A model generated the notes under the pieces. The model ran no database searches and was not told the origin of the DNA. It saw only the letters and a list, made by a program, of their open reading frames with translations. A stretch of DNA of 30,132 nucleotides. Source: Treponema sp. (GTDB taxonomy: Bacteria > Spirochaetota > Spirochaetia > Treponematales > Treponemataceae). Numbering within the stretch: position 1 is the first letter of the stretch; every line of letters begins with the position of its first letter. The position numbers were made by a program, and so were the translations under genes. Positions 6,992 to 14,378 of the stretch are shown piece after piece. The stretch lies in the NCBI GenBank assembly GCA_016297415.1, contig JAEDGQ010000012.1, positions 1 through 30,132 on the forward strand, read 5' to 3'.

Positions 6992-7861
6992 ATGTCTTTT
7001 TCCAGCTTAAAACAAATATCACAAAAAGCAGAATCCGAAAAAAAAGATTTCTGGCAGATTATTATAGAAGACGATATGAAAGAACGGGGAGTTTCTTTCG
7101 AAGAATCCTTCAACCTGATGACAAAAATGCTTGATGCCATGGAAAGTGCAGACAACAGCTACGATCCAAAACTTCGTTCTGCATCAGGACTTTCCGGCGG
7201 AGATGGAGCTAAACTTGAAGCATTTCGCAAACAGTCAAACAGACTTGTAGGGGACTTTATTACAGAAGTAATGGAAAAAGCCGTAAAAATGGGCGAATCA
7301 AACGCCTGCATGAAGCGGATTGTTGCGGCCCCTACAGCCGGTTCCTGCGGTATAATCCCGGCTGTGCTTCTTACATACAAAAAACAGTACAAGGCACCAG
7401 AAGAACAGATAGTAAAAGCTCTTTTTGTAGCTGCCGGAATCGGCCAGGTAATTGCCTCTGCAGCCTGTATTGCCGGTGCTCAGGGTGGATGTCAGGCAGA
7501 AATCGGATCTTCCAGTGCCATGGCAAGCGGTGCCATAACCTGGCTTGAAGGCGGCTCCTGCGACCATATTCTTAACTCAGTTGCCCTTTCCCTCAAAAAC
7601 ATGCTGGGCTTAACCTGCGATCCTGTTGCGGGGCTTGTAGAAGTACCATGCATCAAGAGGAATGTAAGCGGAGCCGTAAATGCTGTAATTGCCAGTCAGC
7701 TTACAAAAGCCGGAGTCAAAAGTGCTATTCCGGCTGACGAAGTAATAGACTCAATGGGAAGAATCGGACGTCTTTTACCAGCCTGCCTCAGAGAAACAAG
7801 TCAGGAAGGTCTGGCAATTACACCGGCAGCACAGAAAATCGTAAAAAAAATGAAGTCCTGA
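6992..7861 (+). CDS. sdaAA: L-serine dehydratase, iron-sulfur-dependent, alpha subunit
   Basis: This 289-aa catalytic subunit should hold a [4Fe-4S] cluster that activates serine for loss of water. The three expected cysteines are C167 (GGCQAEIG), C209 (LTCDPVAG) and C220 (EVPCIKRN). Their spacings of 42 and 11 residues equal those of the structurally known Legionella enzyme as I recall it. Other conserved stretches are VAAPTAGSCGIIPAVL and SSSAMASGAITWLEGG. A GGAGG-type site precedes the ATG. It is the last gene of the transporter-sdaAB-sdaAA unit, which supports pyruvate formation from serine in a fermenter. Confidence 0.95.
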   Translation: MSFSSLKQISQKAESEKKDFWQIIIEDDMKERGVSFEESFNLMTKMLDAMESADNSYDPKLRSASGLSGGDGAKLEAFRKQSNRLVGDFITEVMEKAVKMGESNACMKRIVAAPTAGSCGIIPAVLLTYKKQYKAPEEQIVKALFVAAGIGQVIASAACIAGAQGGCQAEIGSSSAMASGAITWLEGGSCDHILNSVALSLKNMLGLTCDPVAGLVEVPCIKRNVSGAVNAVIASQLTKAGVKSAIPADEVIDSMGRIGRLLPACLRETSQEGLAITPAAQKIVKKMKS

Positions 7862-7924
7862 AAAAAAGACCGGCACCAGCTGTGTCAAAAGTATTCACTT
7901 CCTTTAGTAAATTTTCTCCAAAAC

Positions 7925-7978
7925 GGACAAAAAGTCCCTTTATTTACTCTTTTTAAAGCCAGTCAGGTCAAAATGTCC
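7925..7978. promoter_or_regulatory. Two similar palindromes, candidate sigma-54 activator sites
   Basis: GGACAAAAAGTCC (7925-7937) and GGTCAAAATGTCC (7966-7978) differ at two positions, and their centres are 41 bp apart, close to four helical turns. They lie about 75-130 bp upstream of a sigma-54-type promoter, where enhancer-binding proteins usually bind. The activator is not encoded in this window. Confidence 0.6.
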
Positions 7979-8052
7979 CTCATACTGACGGCAGGCTTTC
8001 TGAATTCCCGTTTTTTACTGCAAATTTCTCTTTTTTTTTACCTTTTTTAAAG

Positions 8053-8069
8053 TTGGCACGGTTTCTGCA
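8053..8069 (+). promoter_or_regulatory. Sigma-54 (RpoN) promoter of hsp20
   Basis: TTGGCACGGTTTCTGCA matches the -24/-12 consensus: TGGCACG is complete, and the GG (8055-8056) and GC (8067-8068) are exactly 12 bp apart. Transcription should start near 8080, giving a leader of about 54 nt before the hsp20 ATG. The gene-free stretch 7862-8133 is otherwise explained by the two palindromes upstream. Confidence 0.8.
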
Positions 8070-8133
8070 ATATGTTTAGTACAAGGAAACAAAAAAGTTT
8101 CCGGCCATTTTCAAAATATCAGGAGGTAAAGAT

Positions 8134-8577
8134 ATGAATGAATTAGCACTTTTTAACGACTTATTTGATGGATTTGGAGAAGACAGATTTGTACTGCCGT
8201 CATTCAATTACAGAAAGGCTTTTACAACTCCAAAAGTTGATGTAAAAGAAACAAAAGATTTGTATACCCTTGAAATGGATCTTCCTGGCAAAACAGATAA
8301 AGATATTTCCATCGAAATTGACAGAAACATTCTCACAATCTCTTCTGAAAACAAAACAGAAAAAAATGAAAAACCTGAAGAAGCAGGCAAAAAAGATGAT
8401 GGTGAAAAATACATTATCCGGGAACGCACTTATTCACATTTTTCACGCAGCTTTACAGTTCCAGAAGATGTAGAAACCGAAGGCATTTCTGCAGAAGTAG
8501 TAAACGGTGTTCTTAAGGTAAACATGCCCCGCAAACTTCTTGCAGAACCACGCCGTATTGAAGTTAAAGCCTGTTAA
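8134..8577 (+). CDS. Small heat-shock protein, Hsp20/alpha-crystallin family
   Basis: This 147-aa cytoplasmic ATP-independent chaperone holds unfolding proteins. The short N-terminal arm (1-32) is followed by an alpha-crystallin domain from about 33 to 133. It starts with PKVDVKETKDLYTLEMDLPG, has a lysine/glutamate-rich loop at about 72-90, and ends with the hallmark VNGVLKVNMPRK. The family's C-terminal I-x-I/V motif may be represented by RIEV near the end. A strong AGGAGG site lies ahead of the ATG. A sigma-54-type promoter upstream makes this an unusual chaperone gene, since heat-shock genes are mostly driven by sigma-70/32 types or repressors. A 31-codon gene follows after 11 nt. Confidence 0.93.
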   Translation: MNELALFNDLFDGFGEDRFVLPSFNYRKAFTTPKVDVKETKDLYTLEMDLPGKTDKDISIEIDRNILTISSENKTEKNEKPEEAGKKDDGEKYIIRERTYSHFSRSFTVPEDVETEGISAEVVNGVLKVNMPRKLLAEPRRIEVKAC

Positions 8578-8588
8578 GGAGGAATTCT

Positions 8589-8684
8589 ATGAGTGATAAA
8601 AACAAAATGAATAAGCCTAAAAAAACATTAAAAGAAAAAAAACTTGAAAAACTTAAGAAACATGAACACCATGAATCTGAGTAA
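8589..8684 (+). CDS. 31-aa lysine-rich small protein downstream of hsp20
   Basis: This short frame runs from ATG at 8589 to TAA at 8682-8684, and AAGGAGGA sits 6-7 nt upstream, one of the best ribosome binding sites in the window. The peptide begins MSDKNKMNKPKKTLKEKKL and ends KKHEHHESE. It is almost entirely charged, with about a third lysine, no hydrophobic segment and a His/Glu tail. It lies between hsp20 and the shared terminator, so it is made from the same sigma-54-driven transcript. I recognise no family. The charge suggests binding to nucleic acid, a partner protein or metal (the His tail), but this is speculation. Confidence 0.6.
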   Translation: MSDKNKMNKPKKTLKEKKLEKLKKHEHHESE

Positions 8685-8706
8685 ATAACAAGATATCCCA
8701 AAAATT

Positions 8707-8751
8707 AAAAATGAGCTGTCATCAAACCTTTTGAGATGACAGCTCATTTTT
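8707..8751. terminator. Bidirectional terminator between hsp20 operon and relA-like gene
   Basis: A perfect 17-bp stem pairs AAAAATGAGCTGTCATC (8707-8723) with GATGACAGCTCATTTTT (8735-8751). A-rich and T-rich ends allow it to work on both strands, and it sits between convergent genes. Confidence 0.92.
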
Positions 8752-8755
8752 TATA

Positions 8756-9748
8756 CTAATCAATAATATCGTTCTGAAAACGGGACAGATGTTCATAAGG
8801 AAGAATCAGTCTGCCTCTGTAAAAACCACATCCGTCATTCATCAAATTATTATTTATAGCAGCAAACATATTTACGTCAATTTTTGAAAGATCCAGCTTC
8901 TGAAGTTCTATTCCCCGCTGGTAAGCCTCATCAAAGTAAACATTCTGACCAAAAGGAATTTCTTTCTGGCGTGAACGTTCTTTTTCCTGACGCTTTTCGT
9001 AACCCGTATGGTTTGCTTCCCCTATTTCTGCATAGTCATCCATTTCTTTTGTCCGGAGCTGAACTTCAATGTAACTGCGGGCTGTATTGTCATAAAAAGT
9101 AATGTGCAGAGATCTGTATCCTGCAGGACTGGCATTCTGAATATAATCTTTGTAATAAGGTTTTACATCTTCGCTCATTAACGGAGAGTAAACTTTTCCA
9201 GGGGCAGCAGTCAGCACTTCAGGAGTAAAGCCTCTCTGTTCCAGAAATTCAGGAAGCTTGTTTGCAATTTCGTAAAGATATTTAAGTTCAATTTCTTCCC
9301 GGTTATCTTCCGGTTTTAAATGACACCTCGGCATTGAAATTACAATGCGGTAGGCGATCATATCCCTGAAACGCACCAGCTTACTTTTTATTTCGGTCAG
9401 TGAAGGAAACTTTCCGTTTTCAAGGTAATAATCATATACAAACTGAACGATTTTTCCGTTGAATTTTTCTTCTGCCCTGACAAGAGATTTTATACGGCCC
9501 TTAAAAGTAAAGGCAAGGAAAGGATACTGATCTGCCATATATTTATAAAATTCACGAAGCTGCTGAGACTGAGCCGTTAAAAAGTCGTTGAGCTCCAGAA
9601 GTTCCATCAACTGAATCAGAAAATTGCAGTGAACCAGGTCAATCTGATTACCTGTTTCCATGGAAGATTTTTTAAGATCTGCAGAGTAAAGCTTTAAGAT
9701 CTTAAATACAGTATCTCCGTTGTACAGATAATCGTTTAATTTAACCAT
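8756..9748 (-). CDS. RelA/SpoT-domain (p)ppGpp synthetase-like protein
   Basis: This 330-aa protein carries a synthetase-type nucleotidyltransferase domain at about 80-250. Motifs are FKGRIKSLVRAEEK (ATP-binding basic patch), VRFRDMIAYRIVI with catalytic D129, AGYRSLHITF (residues 209-218) and YIEVQLRTKEMDDYAE with catalytic E228, followed by EIGEANH. There is no HD hydrolase domain and no TGS/ACT region, so it is a synthetase-only protein, longer than typical RelP/RelQ enzymes because of an N-terminal helical region (1-80) and a C-terminal tail (250-330). It should transfer pyrophosphate from ATP to GDP/GTP. It follows the amidase gene by 11 nt with GGAG as binding site, as third gene of a metabolic operon. 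Confidence 0.85.
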   Translation of the reverse strand: MVKLNDYLYNGDTVFKILKLYSADLKKSSMETGNQIDLVHCNFLIQLMELLELNDFLTAQSQQLREFYKYMADQYPFLAFTFKGRIKSLVRAEEKFNGKIVQFVYDYYLENGKFPSLTEIKSKLVRFRDMIAYRIVISMPRCHLKPEDNREEIELKYLYEIANKLPEFLEQRGFTPEVLTAAPGKVYSPLMSEDVKPYYKDYIQNASPAGYRSLHITFYDNTARSYIEVQLRTKEMDDYAEIGEANHTGYEKRQEKERSRQKEIPFGQNVYFDEAYQRGIELQKLDLSKIDVNMFAAINNNLMNDGCGFYRGRLILPYEHLSRFQNDIID

Positions 9749-9759
9749 GATTTACTCCG

Positions 9760-10599
9760 TTAAAAATGATTATCTATTGTATATAAATCCTTCCGTCGTT
9801 GTCCAATAATATTATTTCTTTGTCTGAATTCTTCGACCTGACTCAAATCCAGATCCTGATACAAAATACCTTCTTTTTCATCCAGCTGAGCAAGAATTTT
9901 TCCAAAAGGATCTGTAACAATTGAATGTCCCCAGGCAACATATGCAGCATTTTCGTCACGGGCAGGCCCACATCCGGCCATAAAAACCTGATTATCTACA
10001 GCCCTTGTCCTGAACATAAGCTCCCACCACTGTGGTCCGCTTGTCATGTTAAAGGCTGCCGGACAAATAATGAGTTTTGCCCCCATATCTGCCATAATGC
10101 GGCTTAATTCCGGAAACCGTATGTCAAAGCAGATCATAAGACCAATCTTGCCAAACTCAGTATCAAAAACTGTAGCTTCGTTTCCAGCACTTAAAGTATC
10201 ACTTTCATGAAAATAAGCTTCAGGCAGATCACAGTTAAAAAGGTGCATTTTGCGGTGCTTTGCAATCTGCTTACCGTTTCTGTCAAAGACATAAGATGTA
10301 TTGTAGATTTTTTCAATATGCTCACAGCAGTCCCGGCTTATTTCTAGTTCCGGCATAGATCCTGCTGCTAAATAAACATGATTTCTGGCAGCGGCAGCAC
10401 TAAGCTTTTTCCAGCTGATACCACCGTCTTCCTGTGCATAGAGTGGAAAATTTGAGGCTTTATAGGGGCAGCTGAACATTTCAGGAAGTACAACAAAATC
10501 TGCACCATGTCTGGCTGCCACCTCAATTTTTATAAGAGCCTGCTCTACCCTTTCTTCAGTAGAGCTGGCACCCTTCATTTGAATTAAAGCAAGTTTCAT
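9760..10599 (-). CDS. Carbon-nitrogen hydrolase, omega-amidase (Nit2)-like
   Basis: This 279-aa nitrilase-superfamily enzyme has the full catalytic triad: E40 in VVLPEMFSCPY, K117 in HRKMHLF and C157 in MICFDIRFPEL. The match of FSCPY, KMHLFNCDLP and CFDIRFPE to Nit2/YafV-type enzymes suggests an omega-amidase, which clears 2-oxoglutaramate or 2-oxosuccinamate, the by-products of glutamine and asparagine transamination. That would fit a region with three class III aminotransferases. Substrate is inferred. Its ATG overlaps the stop of the upstream alcohol dehydrogenase (TAATG), so translation is coupled. Confidence 0.87.
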   Translation of the reverse strand: MKLALIQMKGASSTEERVEQALIKIEVAARHGADFVVLPEMFSCPYKASNFPLYAQEDGGISWKKLSAAAARNHVYLAAGSMPELEISRDCCEHIEKIYNTSYVFDRNGKQIAKHRKMHLFNCDLPEAYFHESDTLSAGNEATVFDTEFGKIGLMICFDIRFPELSRIMADMGAKLIICPAAFNMTSGPQWWELMFRTRAVDNQVFMAGCGPARDENAAYVAWGHSIVTDPFGKILAQLDEKEGILYQDLDLSQVEEFRQRNNIIGQRRKDLYTIDNHF

Positions 10600-11756
10600 T
10601 ATTTGCTTCTGAGTATATCATAAATTTTGATTTCTTCCTCTTTTGTCAGAACCTTCCAGCAGTTAGCAGGAGAGCCTGAAGCAAGGGAGTCAGAAGCCAT
10701 TTTATCTTCCTTAGCAGCAAATTCTTCAAGGTTAAGGCCGTATTCACGGAGAGTTGGAATCTTTAATTTCTTTGTAAATGCTTCAAGGGCAGCCATAAAC
10801 TTTTCAGCCCCAGCCTTTGGAGAGTCACTTTCAGAAGCAACACCAATTTCAACACCAAGGCGGGCAAAACGTTCGTAGCAGCCTTCCATTACAGCTTTAA
10901 GACATTCAACTAAAAGCATGGCATTGGAAATTCCGTGTGGAACATGAAAAAGCGCACCGATTGGACGACTCATTCCGTGAACAATTGTTGTTGGTGAAGT
11001 ATTGATTGCCACACCTGCTTCGTAAGAAGCAAGAGCCATATTTTCTCTTGCTTCTTTATTTGTACCGTCTTTTACTGCAACCGGCAGCCACTTGAAAATA
11101 CGCTTTACGGCATCAATACAGTACAAATCAGTAACTGGTGTGGCCTTGCGGCATGTATAGCTTTCGATGGCGTGAGTGAGGGCATCCATACCTGTATTTG
11201 TAGTTACAGAAACAGGTGAACTCATTGTATATGTGTAGTCAATAACTGCAATTTTTGGAAGCAGAGCTTCGCCTTTAATCAGAAGCTTGGCATCTGTAGC
11301 AGTATCTGTGTAAACAACATATTTTGTAACTTCAGAGCCGGTACCTGCTGTTGTTGGAATCAAAACGAGAGGAGCAAAATCCCCCTTCATTTCTTTTCCA
11401 AAATAATCGATTAATTTGCCAGGAAGAACTGCCATAGCTGCAATTGCTTTAGCGCTGTCCAGAGGTGTGCCGCCCCCAAGTCCAATGATAAAATCACAGC
11501 CTTCTTTTTTGTAAACATCAACACCGGCATAAATCATTAAATCTGTAGGTTCACCTGGAAGATCGTTAAAAACAGCAGAATCAATTCCCTGTTCTTTCAA
11601 TACTTTCTGAACTTCATCAGCCAGACCTGTTTTTGTAATGATTTTACCAGTTACAATAAGGGCTTTTTTTCCGAATTCTTTTAAATATGGAGCGGCCATT
11701 GCCAGTGCTCCTTCTCCAATAATTGTTCTTGATGCAGTTGTAAAATTAAATGCCAT
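10599..11756 (-). CDS. Iron-containing alcohol dehydrogenase
   Basis: This 385-aa group III dehydrogenase has the N-terminal NAD(P)-binding signature FIIGLGGGTPLDSAKAIA and then LVLIPTTAGTGSEVT. The metal-binding region is TGMDALTHAIESY, IVHGMSRPIGALFHVPHG, which supplies the Asp and three His that bind Fe(II). I start at ATG 11756, because GGAG lies 7 nt ahead; an ATG four codons upstream would place that site inside the coding sequence. It reduces an aldehyde or oxidises an alcohol; the exact substrate is unknown. A 4-hydroxybutyrate dehydrogenase of the same superfamily lies nearby at 15850. It starts a three-gene operon with the amidase and RelA-like genes. Confidence 0.92.
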   Translation of the reverse strand: MAFNFTTASRTIIGEGALAMAAPYLKEFGKKALIVTGKIITKTGLADEVQKVLKEQGIDSAVFNDLPGEPTDLMIYAGVDVYKKEGCDFIIGLGGGTPLDSAKAIAAMAVLPGKLIDYFGKEMKGDFAPLVLIPTTAGTGSEVTKYVVYTDTATDAKLLIKGEALLPKIAVIDYTYTMSSPVSVTTNTGMDALTHAIESYTCRKATPVTDLYCIDAVKRIFKWLPVAVKDGTNKEARENMALASYEAGVAINTSPTTIVHGMSRPIGALFHVPHGISNAMLLVECLKAVMEGCYERFARLGVEIGVASESDSPKAGAEKFMAALEAFTKKLKIPTLREYGLNLEEFAAKEDKMASDSLASGSPANCWKVLTKEEEIKIYDILRSK

Positions 11757-11771
11757 TTTTTTCTCCATATT

Positions 11772-11895
11772 TTTTTACGGGCAATCCGGCAGCAGGCTGC
11801 CGTCGGGCTGTTCGTGGTTCCGCCCGGAAGGGCTCCATTGCTTCGCAACGGCTAAAGCCGCCACTACCATCCCTATTGCAGTGCACGACAGCGCA
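11772..11895. repeat. Modular hairpin repeat, copy B
   Basis: This GC-rich stretch fills the gap between the flavin-binding protein and the alcohol dehydrogenase. Hairpins seen are GGCAGC-AG-GCTGCC, TTGC-TTC-GCAA and CGGC-TAAA-GCCG. The words GGTTCCGC and GGGCTCCATT match copy A, and CGGCTAAAGCCGCC is shared with copy A in a different order, so modules appear shuffled. Confidence 0.75.
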
Positions 11896-11902
11896 TATGT
11901 CC

Positions 11903-12382
11903 CTACTGTTTGTGAGCCTTACAGCTCATTTCTGTTACTTCGATTTTAAATACGCCAACCTTTGCGAGCATTATTGAAGGAAAGTTCCAGTCGCCTTTGC
12001 CGGTTACCTTCAGCATAAAAGCACTTAAAGCAGATTTTTTTTCTTCTTTATCCTGAATTTCGCTTACAATACCCTCACCTATTATGCTTGAGTACAAAGC
12101 TGTATGATTACAGGCTTCTTCGGCTCTTACCAGCTGATAGTCGCAGTCACATTCAAAGCCTGCAAGGCCACCCTTCTGAACAAGTCCAAATTTTCGGCCA
12201 TCTCTGGCTCCATGAAAATAAAAAGTATACTTTCCGTTTTCTTCTTTGTAGCCAAAGTTTACAGGCACAACATAAATATGACCGTCATCATTAAAAGCGA
12301 CACGCATTATTTCACATTTATCTATTACGCTTTTAATTTCAATAGAATCTGTAACTTCTCGTTCTTTACGACGCATTTTCAT
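11903..12382 (-). CDS. Pyridoxamine 5'-phosphate oxidase-like flavin-binding protein (NimA-like)
   Basis: This 159-aa split-barrel protein is of the FMN-binding PNPOx-like class. It starts MKMRRKEREVTD, the common opening of this group, then GHIYVVPVNFGYKEENGKY and FYFHGARDGRKFGLVQK, where FHGA lines the flavin site, and a CDCDYQLVR stretch. The group includes nitroimidazole resistance (NimA-like) proteins, but most members have no proven role. I chose ATG 12382, where AGGAG lies 6 nt upstream; the frame can extend 12 codons upstream but those codons fall in a repeat. The gene is flanked on both sides by hairpin repeats, so it is probably a single transcription unit. Confidence 0.85.
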   Translation of the reverse strand: MKMRRKEREVTDSIEIKSVIDKCEIMRVAFNDDGHIYVVPVNFGYKEENGKYTFYFHGARDGRKFGLVQKGGLAGFECDCDYQLVRAEEACNHTALYSSIIGEGIVSEIQDKEEKKSALSAFMLKVTGKGDWNFPSIMLAKVGVFKIEVTEMSCKAHKQ

Positions 12383-12392
12383 ACTGAACTCC

Positions 12393-12494
12393 TGTTGCGG
12401 TAGCGCTGGAAGCCCCAAAGTACCGCGAAGCGGTATGAGCGTCAGCGAAGGGCGTACATAGCGACGGCAGGTTTTGCCTGCCGGACCGCCATTT
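12393..12494. repeat. Modular hairpin repeat, copy D
   Basis: This repeat begins at the ribosome binding site of the flavin-binding protein gene. Read on the minus strand, it has a GGCAGG-CAAAA-CCTGCC hairpin, the word CGCTGACGCTCAT (close to CGCTGGCGCTCCAT of copy A) and a TACCGC-TTC-GCGGTA hairpin directly after that word, which is where copies A and C carry their own stems. Confidence 0.65.
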
Positions 12495-12513
12495 TACAGC
12501 TCTAATTACCATA

Positions 12514-12681
12514 AATATCGGGTTTTCATTCATTGCACAATCGGTAACAATAACTTCGGTTCCACCGAAGACCTGCCAAAAATATCACGGTGCAACAAAT
12601 TGCAAGCGATTTTTTGTCAGAACTTCGGCTAAGCTTCGTTTATTTTTACCACTTTTGGCATAAATTGTAAAACTCGATATT
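12514..12681. repeat. 168-bp element with 13-bp terminal inverted repeats, MITE-like
   Basis: AATATCGGGTTTT at 12514-12526 and AAAACTCGATATT at 12669-12681 are inverted repeats with one mismatch. The inside has no gene but holds an ACTTCGGT/ACCGAAG stem near 12553. The right end stops 3 nt before the aminotransferase stop codon. The core of the ends, TCGAGTTTT/AAAACTCGA, also bounds the long repeats at 23.1 and 30.0 kb. Confidence 0.5.
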
Positions 12682-12684
12682 CTG

Positions 12685-14019
12685 TTAATTACAGATATAT
12701 TTTTCATCCACGATAGAAAGAACTTCATCAAGTTTTGCAAGTTCTTCGTCAATCTGAGCTTCTGTAATGATAAGAGGTGGTGCAACTACAATTACATTTT
12801 CGTGTGAATATGTAAAGAAGCCGCGGCTCTTAAGTTCCTTAACAATGGCACCCATAATGCCTTTTGGATCCTGTCCCCATGGAACGAGAGGTTCACGAGT
12901 TGTGCGGTCTTTAACCAGTTCAAGACCAGAGAAAAGACCAATGTAACGAACGTCCCCTACACTCTTGTGCTTTGCTTTAAGTTCTTCAAGCTTTTCGCCA
13001 AGATGCTTTCCAACTTTCTGAACGTGAGCTTCAATGTTGTTCTTAAGGTAGAATTCCTGACATGCAACACCAGCTGCACAAGCCAGTGGATGACCAGAAT
13101 ATGTAAGGCCACAGCTTAAGAATTTGTCATCAAAGAAGTGAGCAATTTCTTTCCTTACGATTGCACCACCAAGCGGAATGTAACCAGAGTTTACACCTTT
13201 TGCAAATGTAACCATATCTGGAGTTACATCAAAGTTCATGTAAGCAAACATTTTACCAGTGCGGTACCAGCCTGCCATAACTTCGTCACAAATCATTACA
13301 ATGCCAAATTCGTCACAGATTTTGCGAACGCCTTTAAGGTAGTTCTTTGGATACATGATGATACCGTTTGAACCGATTACAGTTTCGAGGATGATGGCAG
13401 CAATTCTGTCACCACCTTCAAAAATAACCTGTTCACGGAGCTTTTCAACGTAGTATTCACATTCAGCATCTTCGCTTTCAAACTTGATTTTTTCCTGATA
13501 TGAGTATGGTCCACGGAAGTGGATGAAGCCTGGAATTGCAGGTTCAAGGGCAAAGTGGCGTGGTTCACCAGTAAGGTTACCGGCACCGAAAGTTGAACCG
13601 TGGTATGAACGATACTGACTCATTACCTTAAAGCGGCCTGTGTACATGCGGGCCATTTTGATTGCGTTTTCGTTGGCATCAGCACCGCCGTTTGTAAAGA
13701 AGATTTTTCCGCCGGCAAGAGCAGGAAGTCTGTCCATGATTGATTTAGCAAGGGCAGCACGAGGTTCAGCACCCCATGACCCCTGAACATAAGCATATTT
13801 ATCAAGCTGAGCTTTTATTGCTTCAGTCATTTCTTTATTGCCGTATCCGACGTTTACGTTTACCTGTTCAGATGACATGTCGGCATAGCGTTTGCCGTCA
13901 GTGTCATAAATGTAAATTCCTTCTGCGTGATCTACAACGATAGGACTAAGTCCACCCTGTTTGCTCCATCCGAGAAGTACGTTTTCAGTCTGTGTCTGTG
14001 CGATTTCTTTTGCTGTCAT
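12685..14019 (-). CDS. Class III PLP-dependent aminotransferase
   Basis: This 444-aa fold-type I aminotransferase acts on omega-amino groups. Recognisable parts are GKRYADMSSEQVNVNVGYG, FFTNGGADANENAIKMAR (cofactor phosphate; most relatives have GAEANE, here GADANE), CDEVMAGWYRTGK with the PLP-pyridine Asp at residue 245, and TFAKGVNSGYIPLGG with the Schiff-base Lys at 274. The C-terminal pattern resembles taurine- and beta-alanine:pyruvate aminotransferases, but the substrate is not settled. I start at ATG 14019 (GGGGG ahead of it); a frame extension upstream is not protein-like. It is transcribed divergently from the GABA aminotransferase, with a 407-nt gap that holds a structured-RNA candidate. 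Confidence 0.88.
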   Translation of the reverse strand: MTAKEIAQTQTENVLLGWSKQGGLSPIVVDHAEGIYIYDTDGKRYADMSSEQVNVNVGYGNKEMTEAIKAQLDKYAYVQGSWGAEPRAALAKSIMDRLPALAGGKIFFTNGGADANENAIKMARMYTGRFKVMSQYRSYHGSTFGAGNLTGEPRHFALEPAIPGFIHFRGPYSYQEKIKFESEDAECEYYVEKLREQVIFEGGDRIAAIILETVIGSNGIIMYPKNYLKGVRKICDEFGIVMICDEVMAGWYRTGKMFAYMNFDVTPDMVTFAKGVNSGYIPLGGAIVRKEIAHFFDDKFLSCGLTYSGHPLACAAGVACQEFYLKNNIEAHVQKVGKHLGEKLEELKAKHKSVGDVRYIGLFSGLELVKDRTTREPLVPWGQDPKGIMGAIVKELKSRGFFTYSHENVIVVAPPLIITEAQIDEELAKLDEVLSIVDEKYICN

Positions 14020-14163
14020 TTTTTTACCCCCAGCATTTTGTCTGATGAAAAAAAAATACAACTTTAATTCTTTATGCACATTGTTAAAAAATCTAAACTT
14101 TTACAGTTTTTTTTGTATAAGCTGAACAAGATTCTTTTAATGTATGGAGTATTGTTGTCTCTT

Positions 14164-14262
14164 AAAAAAAAGAGCTCCCGCGAAGAACCTGTCATTCCGC
14201 ACTGATTCGCTTTTATAGAAAGAATTCCTGGGAACAAACGCTCAAGATGTACGGTCTGACAG
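14164..14262 (-). ncRNA. Candidate structured leader RNA with pseudoknot and terminator
   Basis: In the gap upstream of the class III aminotransferase, the minus strand can form four exact helices: GAGC/GCTC (14243-14240 with 14175-14172), TCCC/GGGA (14233-14230 with 14179-14176), GCGAA/TTCGC (14210-14206 with 14184-14180), and CTGTCA/TGACAG (14262-14257 with 14194-14189). The last pairs a 5' segment with the hairpin loop, i.e. a pseudoknot. Eight T's follow (14171-14164), as in an intrinsic terminator. It may be a riboswitch-like attenuator for the minus-strand gene. Short helices arise by chance, so this is tentative, and I match it to no known class. Confidence 0.3.
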
Positions 14263-14378
14263 AACCACTGCTCCGCCTTTGTTTTTTTCTTATTTTATGT
14301 TCATTTTAAACAAAAAAGTTCCTTTCTTTTTGTTAAAAAAAGTACATTCTGTTTTTTTTCCGGGTGGTAAATTTATCT

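Noticed and set aside
14164..14290. 6S RNA or a known riboswitch in the gabT divergent gap
   Set aside because: I could not find the long closing stem and central bubble of 6S RNA or the conserved cores of TPP, FMN, lysine, SAM, cobalamin or glycine riboswitches; kept only as an unassigned structured candidate.
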